Shown here: positions 57,922 through 64,000 of the stretch, piece after piece
How positions within the stretch are numbered: position 1 is the first letter of the stretch
How the letters are laid out: each line of letters opens with the position of its first letter
DNA from: Peribacillus cavernae
GTDB taxonomy: Bacteria; Bacillota; Bacilli; Bacillales; DSM-1321
Length of the DNA stretch: 64,000 nt
Assembly: GCF_003989135.1 (NCBI RefSeq)
Contig: NZ_RYZZ01000007.1
Location: forward strand, 292,365-356,364
Direction: 5' to 3'
The notes under the pieces: model-generated
Told to the model about the DNA's origin: nothing
The model's database searches: none
The model's input: the letters and a program-made list of their open reading frames with translations, nothing else
Position numbers and translations under genes: made by a program

Positions 57922-59664
57922 TTATTTGACGTATGAAAAGGTTTGTGAACCAGTTCCAGCAGGTTCAAAATAGGTAAGCATTATGGTAGATTTAGGATCG
58001 ATCAATCCTGTTTCCAGGAAAGTCTTTAAGTTGAAAGGAAGTTCTTCGAGCATCGAATGCTTGAATAATTCTTTTTCTGTCAAATGCAGTGATTCATAGT
58101 CAGACCCAAGAGTGGAAGGATCCTCAAGAATGCTTTCATAAATCCCTGATCGGCCTGCTTTATCAAATGTTTGATTCCACCAAGGTTTACGGGGCTTGTA
58201 TTTTTGGTTGTGAAAATAATCGTATTTCATTAATCCCACAGCAATATCGAGCACCGCGGGATTAACTTCTTGTAAAAATTGTTGAAGCCTTCTGAATAAA
58301 TCTTCAAGCTGGTGGCCGATTCTAGACCATCCCTGTTCATCCCAATAGGTTCCAAAATCCTGGAAAAAGTCAAACGGCGATGAAAAAGCCGTAGTGACGA
58401 GGAATTCCACAGTCCGATCCATTCGGTGGTCGTTCCAGTACTTTTCCAATACATCCTCAACCTGTTTAATCTTGACGATATCATCAAACGATAACACATT
58501 GTTCCCGAGAATTTCATAGGGGGATTGGTCACTGAAAATATAGGCATGGTCTTTCGCACGGATTCTTAACCCTGTTCCACGGAGCATTTTTAAAAAACCG
58601 AGCTGGAGCTCTTCAGGGCGGAGCTCAAACACTTCATTGAACGTTTTTCGGAAAGATGGGTAATCCTCCTCAGGAAGCCCGGCAATTAAGTCAAGGTGCT
58701 GGTCAATTTTTCCTCCTTCCTTTACCATCGTCACGGTCCGTGTCAACTTTTCGAAGTTTTGTTTTCGCATTACGAGTTCATTCGTATAGTCATTCGTGGA
58801 CTGTACACCGATTTCAAAACGGAATAGACCTGCAGGTGCATGGTCATTTAAAAATTGAATAACTTCCGGCCGCATGATATCTGCCGTGATTTCAAATTGA
58901 AAGACTGTACCCGGTACATGCTCGTCGATTAAAAATTGAAACATTTCCATCGCATAGCTGCGGCTGATATTGAAAGTCCGGTCGACAAATTTAATCGTCC
59001 TCGCTCCGTTTTCCATGAGATAGCGAATGTCTTCCTTCACTTTTTCACGGTCAAAATACCTGACTCCTACTTCAATGGAGGACAGGCAAAATTGACAATT
59101 AAACGGACAGCCTCTGCTTGTTTCAATATAAGTGACCCGTTTGGAAAGCTGGGAGATGTCTTCTTCAAAACGGAAAGGCGAGGAAAGCTCCTTTAAATTA
59201 AGCTTTTCTCCCTGGGGCTGAATGACATTTTTGCCTTCTTTCCGATAGGCAATGCCGCTGATTCCTGAATAATCTTTGCGGTCGTGCAACTGGGTTAAAA
59301 GCTTCTTAAAGGTTGTTTCACCTTCGCCGATAACGATAAAATCAGCTTCCGGTACTTTTTTCAGCCATTCTGTGACATCATACGTTACCTCAGGCCCCCC
59401 TAAAATAATCACGAGCTCTTGATTTATTTTTCTTAGCATTTGAATTACTTTTATCGTTTCTTCAATGTTCCAAATATAGCAGCTAAAACCGATTATATCC
59501 GGTTTTTTCGAATAAAGGTCGCCGACGATGTTCATGATCGGATCTTTAATGGTGTATTCGGCAAGCTGCACGTCAAAATCGGGGGCAGCATAAGCTTTCA
59601 AATAACGAATGGACAAACTGGTGTGAATGTATTTGGCGTTTAATGTAGCGATAACAGTTTTCAT
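57922..59664 (-). CDS. B12-binding domain radical SAM protein (DUF4080 type)
   Basis: A 580-residue class B radical SAM enzyme. Residues 1-135 form a cobalamin-binding-like domain (NAKYIHTSLSIRYLKAYA, IGFSCYIWNI, ILGGPEVTYD). The iron-sulfur motif CPFNCQFC (CxxxCxxC) is at about 195-202, in ETSRGCPFNCQFCLSS. A C-terminal DUF4080 domain follows. Many relatives act as methyltransferases or in anaerobic tailoring, but the substrate of this group is unknown. Whether B12 really binds cannot be told. It is monocistronic, ATG 59664. Confidence 0.9.
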   Translation of the reverse strand: MKTVIATLNAKYIHTSLSIRYLKAYAAPDFDVQLAEYTIKDPIMNIVGDLYSKKPDIIGFSCYIWNIEETIKVIQMLRKINQELVIILGGPEVTYDVTEWLKKVPEADFIVIGEGETTFKKLLTQLHDRKDYSGISGIAYRKEGKNVIQPQGEKLNLKELSSPFRFEEDISQLSKRVTYIETSRGCPFNCQFCLSSIEVGVRYFDREKVKEDIRYLMENGARTIKFVDRTFNISRSYAMEMFQFLIDEHVPGTVFQFEITADIMRPEVIQFLNDHAPAGLFRFEIGVQSTNDYTNELVMRKQNFEKLTRTVTMVKEGGKIDQHLDLIAGLPEEDYPSFRKTFNEVFELRPEELQLGFLKMLRGTGLRIRAKDHAYIFSDQSPYEILGNNVLSFDDIVKIKQVEDVLEKYWNDHRMDRTVEFLVTTAFSSPFDFFQDFGTYWDEQGWSRIGHQLEDLFRRLQQFLQEVNPAVLDIAVGLMKYDYFHNQKYKPRKPWWNQTFDKAGRSGIYESILEDPSTLGSDYESLHLTEKELFKHSMLEELPFNLKTFLETGLIDPKSTIMLTYFEPAGTGSQTFSYVK

Positions 59665-59919
59665 ATGTATGAGCGTTTACACGCATTGCTCCTTTCAGGA
59701 TAAGTATCTCGATTCCAAAAATCATATAAGTACTAACAGTATATTCTATCACAGTATGGCCATTTGAAAAGAGAAATTATCCTTCGAATGAACGGGACTT
59801 AAATGAACTACATTCTGTGCAAATATTTTAGCAGGGGATAAATTGGTTTGACGTCGAATTTGCTTTATAATACTAGCATAGAGTACTCATTGGGCAGACT
59901 GGCGGTGGAGAGTGAACGA

Positions 59920-60657
59920 ATGGACTATAAGCGGATAAAACCTAAGAAAATATATGAAATAGTAGCTGAACAGCTCCATGAATCAATTAAAAGTGGAGAA
60001 TTAAAGCCAGGGGCGAGGCTTGACTCAATTGAAAAGCTTGCCGAGAATTTCGATGTTGGCCGATCGGCGATAAGAGAAGCGCTTAGTGCGCTGCGGACGA
60101 TGGGCCTCGTTGAGATGAGACAAGGAGAGGGCACTTATGTAAAACAATTCGATCCGAGTTTGATGGTGATTCCTTTGTCTAATGCCATCTTAATGAATAA
60201 GGAGGATATCGGGCATTTATTGGAGGTCCGAAAAATTCTTGAGGCCGGAGCGGTAACTGCTGCGGCGAATAATAGGACTGAAAAAGATATTGAGGATATG
60301 GAAATTGCGCTCATAGAAATGAAAAGTGCATCAGGTGATCACGAGCTTGGAGAAAAAGCCGATCTATCCTTTCATATGGCAATTGCTGTGGCTTCGAAAA
60401 ATCCGTTGTTGGTTACCCTCATGAACCAAGTTTCCGATATGATGGTCGAGACAATGAGGGAAACGAGAAGAATTTTATTGTATTCCAAGGAAAAAACGAT
60501 GGACACCCTTTATCAGGAGCATGTGAAAATCCTCGAGGCGATAAAAGCGAAAGATGGAGACAGCGCCCGTGAAGCAATGCGCCATCATTTAGACAATGTG
60601 GAAGAAATCCTGACAGACTTTTTTCTTGATAAAGGAAATTTTATGAAGCAGGAGTAA
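59920..60657 (+). CDS. lutR: GntR/FadR family regulator LutR
   Basis: A 245-residue repressor of the lactate genes. The winged helix is at about 10-75 (SIEKLAENFDVGRSAIREAL, MRQGEGTYVKQF), and the FCD ligand domain follows (LLEVRKILEAGAVTAAA, DLSFHMAIAVASKNPLL, HVKILEAIKAKD) with metal-binding histidines. ATG 59920 has GGAGAG nine bases upstream; an earlier TTG is unlikely. It lies directly upstream of lutABC, unlike in B. subtilis. The palindrome at 60780 is a probable binding site. Confidence 0.9.
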   Translation: MDYKRIKPKKIYEIVAEQLHESIKSGELKPGARLDSIEKLAENFDVGRSAIREALSALRTMGLVEMRQGEGTYVKQFDPSLMVIPLSNAILMNKEDIGHLLEVRKILEAGAVTAAANNRTEKDIEDMEIALIEMKSASGDHELGEKADLSFHMAIAVASKNPLLVTLMNQVSDMMVETMRETRRILLYSKEKTMDTLYQEHVKILEAIKAKDGDSAREAMRHHLDNVEEILTDFFLDKGNFMKQE

Positions 60658-60779
60658 TCCTGCTTTAAAGAATTTAGTATAATTTGAATTTTAAAAATGT
60701 TATAGTTTAATTGAGCTATATAATTTTATTGATCTAAAATATGGTAGGTGAAAAAATACTATAGAAGTTTCTTTGTTTT

Positions 60780-60794
60780 GGTCATCAGATGACC
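60780..60794 (+). promoter_or_regulatory. candidate LutR operator
   Basis: GGTCATCAGATGACC is a perfect 15-bp palindrome 47 bp before the lutA start and after the lutR stop, a typical layout for a FadR-family site. Confidence 0.55.
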
Positions 60795-60841
60795 TGTCGA
60801 TTTGAAAGTTCCAATAGTTATTTAGAATAGGAGGATGTAAG

Positions 60842-61558
60842 GTGAAAGTGACCCTTTTTGCTACGTGTCTGGTTGATATGTTTCAATCCAGTGTTGGTAA
60901 AGCAACCGTTGAAGTATTGGAAAGATTGGGCTGTGACATTGATTTTCCCGATTCTCAGGTTTGCTGCGGACAGCCCGCTTATAACAGCGGCTATGTAAAG
61001 GAATCAAAGGAAGCAATGAAAAAAATGATCAAGACGTTTGAAAATGCCGAATACATTGTTACTCCTTCAGGTTCCTGTGCTGCGATGTTCAAGGAATATC
61101 CCCATCTTTTCAAAGATGACGGGGTATGGGGAAATAGAGCGCAAAAACTAGCTGACAAAACGTATGAGTTAACTCAGTTCATTGTAGATGTCTTAAAGGT
61201 TGAGGAAGTAGGAGCCCGCCTTGAGGCAAAAGCAACCTATCATACATCATGTCATATGACCCGCCTCCTTGGAGTGAAGGAAGCCCCGTTTAAGCTGTTG
61301 GGTAATGTAAAAGGTCTGGACTTCACCCCGTTGCCGGGTTCTCACAATTGCTGCGGTTTTGGCGGAACGTTTTCTGTTAAAATGGGACAAATCTCCGAGC
61401 AGATGGTGGATGAAAAGGTACAGCATATCGAAGAAACGGAAGCTGAGGTAATAATCGGCGGAGACGCAGGCTGCCTGATGAACATCGGCGGGAGGATCGA
61501 CCGCAAGGGAAAACCGATTAAAGTCATGCACATCGCAGAGGTTTTAAACAGCCGTTAG
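60842..61558 (+). CDS. lutA: L-lactate utilisation protein LutA
   Basis: A 238-residue member of the cysteine-rich CCG-domain family. Two CCG motifs, [13 protein letters not shown] and [13 protein letters not shown], bind iron-sulfur clusters. LutABC is an iron-sulfur oxidase for L-lactate to pyruvate, used in growth and biofilms. GTG 60842 has TAGGAGG seven bases upstream. The gap of 137 bp to lutB is unusually long for this operon and holds a repeat array. Confidence 0.95.
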   Translation: MKVTLFATCLVDMFQSSVGKATVEVLERLGCDIDFPDSQVCCGQPAYNSGYVKESKEAMKKMIKTFENAEYIVTPSGSCAAMFKEYPHLFKDDGVWGNRAQKLADKTYELTQFIVDVLKVEEVGARLEAKATYHTSCHMTRLLGVKEAPFKLLGNVKGLDFTPLPGSHNCCGFGGTFSVKMGQISEQMVDEKVQHIEETEAEVIIGGDAGCLMNIGGRIDRKGKPIKVMHIAEVLNSR

Positions 61559-61599
61559 AAATACAAGCGCTGTGGCTATGACCCCTGACTGCCACCTTG

Positions 61600-61670
61600 G
61601 TTGAATTCATGCTCAATTTGGTTGAATTCGCTGTCAGTTTAGTTGAATTAATCTCAAGAATGGTTGAATT
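61600..61670. repeat. short array: GTTGAATT core every 21 bp
   Basis: GTTGAATT occurs at 61600, 61621, 61642 and 61663, exactly 21 bp apart, with different spacers. It lies inside the lut operon, between lutA and lutB. Confidence 0.75.
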
Positions 61671-61695
61671 GAAACATAAAAAGGAGCTGTAACAA

Positions 61696-63123
61696 ATGCC
61701 AATGAAATTTGGTTCTGCTGATTTTAAAGAACGTGTGGATGCACAATTGGAAAATAAATTTATGCGTTCTGCTGTTTCGAGTGCACAAGAGCGGTTGCAC
61801 GGGCGTCGCCTTGATGCGATTGAAGAGCTGGGCAACTGGGAGGAATGGCGTTCCCACGGGGAAGAAATCAGACAGCATGTTCTCGAAAATCTTGATTATT
61901 ATCTCCATCAGCTTACCGAAAATGTATCAAAGCAAGGTGGACACGTTTTCTTTGCCCAAACAGCAGAAGAGGCAAGCAACTATGTAAAAGAGGTCATCCA
62001 AAAGAAAAATGGAAAAAAGGTTGTTAAATCAAAATCGATGGTAACCGAAGAAATCAACCTTAACGCTGTTTTGGAAGAGGCTGGCTGTGAAGTGCTCGAA
62101 ACCGATCTAGGGGAATATATCCTTCAAATCGATGATCACGACCCGCCATCTCATATTGTTGCACCGGCGCTTCATAAGAATAAAGAACAGATCCGCGATG
62201 TATTTAAGGATAAGCTGGACTATCAAAACACAGAGAATCCGAAAGAACTAACGGCGCATGTCCGGAAGATCCTCAGAAAAGGGTTTTTAACGGCGGATAT
62301 CGGGATTACAGGGTGCAACTTTGCCATCGCTGACAGTGGATCCGTTGGGCTTGTAACAAATGAAGGAAACGCCAGGATGGTTACGACCGTGCCAAAAACG
62401 CAAATCACAGTAATGGGAATGGAACGGATTGTCCCATCGCATGCGGAGTTCGAGGTTCTGGTCAGCATGCTTACGAGAAGTGCTGTTGGTCAAAGGCTGA
62501 CCAGCTATATCACCGCATTGACCGGTCCTAAAGCTGCAGGCGATGTCGATGGACCCGAAGAATTCCACCTCGTGATCGTCGATAATGGACGTTCAAAAAT
62601 ACTGGGAACCGAATTTCAATCTGTGCTTCAATGTATCCGTTGTGCTGCGTGTGTGAATGTTTGTCCGGTTTACCGCCATGTGGGCGGACATTCCTATGGT
62701 TCGATTTATTCGGGTCCCATTGGAGCTGTACTGTCACCGTTGCTGGGCGGATATGATGATTTCAAGGAATTGCCTTATGCCTCAACGTTATGCGCGGCAT
62801 GTACGGATGCTTGTCCAGTTAAGATTCCGCTTCATGAGCTCCTTCATAAACATCGCCAGGTCATTGTCGAGCGCGAAGGACGGGCACCGATATCAGAAAA
62901 ATTGACGATGAAAGCATTTGGATTAGGGGCAGCTTCCCCGATGCTTTACAAATTAGGTTCCAAAATAGCGCCTTCTGCAATGGGGCCATTCACAACCGGA
63001 GACAAGATTTCCAACGGGCCGGGTCCACTTAAGGCATGGACTGAAATTCGCGATTTCCCGGCGCCAAATAAAGAAAGATTCCGCGATTGGTTTAAAAACC
63101 GTGAAAAAGGAGGCAGTGAATGA
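61696..63123 (+). CDS. lutB: L-lactate utilisation iron-sulfur protein LutB
   Basis: A 475-residue protein with an N-terminal LUD domain (about 60-290) and two 4Fe-4S motifs, [12 protein letters not shown] and CAACTDACP (about 310-370). It passes electrons in the LutABC complex. ATG 61696 has AAGGAG nine bases upstream. Its stop overlaps the lutC start by four bases, giving translational coupling. Confidence 0.95.
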   Translation: MPMKFGSADFKERVDAQLENKFMRSAVSSAQERLHGRRLDAIEELGNWEEWRSHGEEIRQHVLENLDYYLHQLTENVSKQGGHVFFAQTAEEASNYVKEVIQKKNGKKVVKSKSMVTEEINLNAVLEEAGCEVLETDLGEYILQIDDHDPPSHIVAPALHKNKEQIRDVFKDKLDYQNTENPKELTAHVRKILRKGFLTADIGITGCNFAIADSGSVGLVTNEGNARMVTTVPKTQITVMGMERIVPSHAEFEVLVSMLTRSAVGQRLTSYITALTGPKAAGDVDGPEEFHLVIVDNGRSKILGTEFQSVLQCIRCAACVNVCPVYRHVGGHSYGSIYSGPIGAVLSPLLGGYDDFKELPYASTLCAACTDACPVKIPLHELLHKHRQVIVEREGRAPISEKLTMKAFGLGAASPMLYKLGSKIAPSAMGPFTTGDKISNGPGPLKAWTEIRDFPAPNKERFRDWFKNREKGGSE

Positions 63124-63839
63124 TGGCAGGCACTATACAAAATCGTGCATCCTTCCTGGATAATATAGCAAAGCAGCTTGGAAGGGAGCGTGTGACAGAA
63201 ATCAAGCGTCCGGAATGGAAATTCCAGCCACAGCATGAAGTGCTTAAGGATGCTTCTAAGGAAGAATTGATCCTCGTTTTAAAGGATCACTGCACAAGAA
63301 TCCATACCGACTTCTACCAGACAAGCTCAGGACAGCTTGCAGATACTTTGAAATTTGTTGTCGACGACCTCGGAGGCGGGCCCGTTATAATTCCTAAAGA
63401 CAGCCGCTTTGATGAGTACGGATTAACTGAGCTCGTTACTCTCAAGTGGCCGTCAGCGGATATCCCCGTCCATGAATGGAATCATGAAATCGGCCGGGAA
63501 AATATCGCCTTTGCCGAACAGTCAAATGTCGGGATTACCTTCAGTGAGATTACATTGGCAGAGTCTGGCACTGTCGTCTTATTCAGCGATAAAGACCGGG
63601 GGCGCTCGGTAAGCCTGCTGCCGACAGCACATGTGACAATCATTCCAAAAAGTACAATCGTTCCCCGCATGACTCAGGCAGCACAAATAATCAGCGCTAA
63701 AGTGCAAAAAGGAGAAGTACTGCCGTCTTGCATTAATTATATCACCGGTCCAAGCAATTCCGCGGATATCGAGATGGATCTCGTCGTCGGGGTACACGGC
63801 CCGGTAAAAGCCGCCTATATTGTTGTCGATGATGAATAA
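63120..63839 (+). CDS. lutC: L-lactate utilisation protein LutC
   Basis: A 239-residue LUD-domain protein, third part of the lactate oxidase complex. [19 protein letters not shown] and the end [21 protein letters not shown] are conserved in LutC. The start is ATG 63120 or the ATG one codon later, behind AAGGAGG. A terminator follows. No lactate permease (lutP) is adjacent in the window. Confidence 0.95.
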   Translation: MMAGTIQNRASFLDNIAKQLGRERVTEIKRPEWKFQPQHEVLKDASKEELILVLKDHCTRIHTDFYQTSSGQLADTLKFVVDDLGGGPVIIPKDSRFDEYGLTELVTLKWPSADIPVHEWNHEIGRENIAFAEQSNVGITFSEITLAESGTVVLFSDKDRGRSVSLLPTAHVTIIPKSTIVPRMTQAAQIISAKVQKGEVLPSCINYITGPSNSADIEMDLVVGVHGPVKAAYIVVDDE

Positions 63840-63844
63840 ATCAG

Positions 63845-63873
63845 AAAAAGCGTCCCGGGTTGGGACGCTTTTT
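63845..63873 (+). terminator. terminator of lutABC
   Basis: AAAAAGCGTCCC and GGGACGCTTTTT form a 12-bp stem with a 5-base loop. Confidence 0.88.
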
Positions 63874-63950
63874 GACTTATGGCCTTAGTTGAACAAGGCG
63901 TTTCCGCATTTCTTAATGGATAAGAAAGTATAATTTTTTCAATATGAACT

Positions 63951-64000
63951 GGTGTCTAGCTCCAGCGCCTAGCCCCGACGCACAGGACGTGCTAGTGCCG
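63951..64000. repeat. second copy of the structured repeat, inverted and cut by the window edge
   Basis: The last 50 bp are the reverse complement of about 12894-12945, identical over 34 bp (from CGGCACTAGC onward) and then similar to the end TAGACACCAGT. The rest lies beyond the window. Confidence 0.85.

Overview
The window looks like the chromosome of an endospore-forming Bacillaceae species, probably a soil Bacillus relative (Mesobacillus, Neobacillus or Cytobacillus type); the genus cannot be fixed from sequence alone. Support comes from an alpha/beta-type SASP gene, a Spo0E-family protein, sigI-rsgI, TPP and Mn riboswitches, strong AGGAGG ribosome binding sites, frequent TTG/GTG starts, and a ykoY-sigI-rsgI-sspD-ktrD order shared with B. 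subtilis. No tRNA, rRNA, CRISPR array, prophage or intact insertion sequence was seen.

Layout. 1-9 kb: a PadR/HAAS membrane-protein pair cut by the left edge, dhaS, helD, a niacin-type MFS transporter, and tenA-thiW behind two TPP riboswitches in series. 9-13 kb: small stand-alone genes (Spo0E-like, GNAT, SGNH hydrolase, DinB, cwlK, acyl-CoA thioesterase), then a structured intergenic repeat and a decayed Bax-inhibitor-like remnant. 13-20 kb: a five-gene oligopeptide ABC transporter operon whose first gene has no normal start codon, then an M42 peptidase. 20-29 kb: cyanophycinase and cyanophycin synthetase, a secreted subtilase, a YidC2-type insertase preceded by a 95-codon MifM-like leader, and an odd MurE-like ligase. 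29-35 kb: small proteins (DUF3243, Pro/Gly-rich, DUF1659-DUF2922-YvrJ), a GDPD phosphodiesterase, Ohr and release factor 3. 35-40 kb: a compact operon of a PlsY-like acyltransferase, a GNAT-aminotransferase fusion and an LtaS-like enzyme. 40-48 kb: FtsW-like protein, aldehyde dehydrogenase and the ykoY-ktrD block. 48-57.4 kb: a fatty-acid (acyl-CoA) degradation cluster with a TetR regulator and two matching operators. 57.5-64 kb: two tiny SASP-like genes, a B12-binding radical SAM protein and lutR-lutABC for L-lactate use.

The best candidates for little-described biology are: (1) the MifM-like leader, whose 3' end forms a long hairpin burying the yidC2 Shine-Dalgarno sequence; (2) the PlsY-like / GNAT-aminotransferase / LtaS-like operon, which suggests an unknown aminated lipid or polymer; (3) four intergenic arrays of short motifs repeated every 20-21 bp, each with its own core sequence; (4) a bacterial split version of the ACAD11 kinase-dehydrogenase pair inside the acyl-CoA cluster; and (5) the cyanophycin genes with a MurE-like ligase lacking the DNPR motif nearby. 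Several gene fossils (Bax-inhibitor, ClpP, SDR, quinone oxidoreductase) mark past rearrangements.
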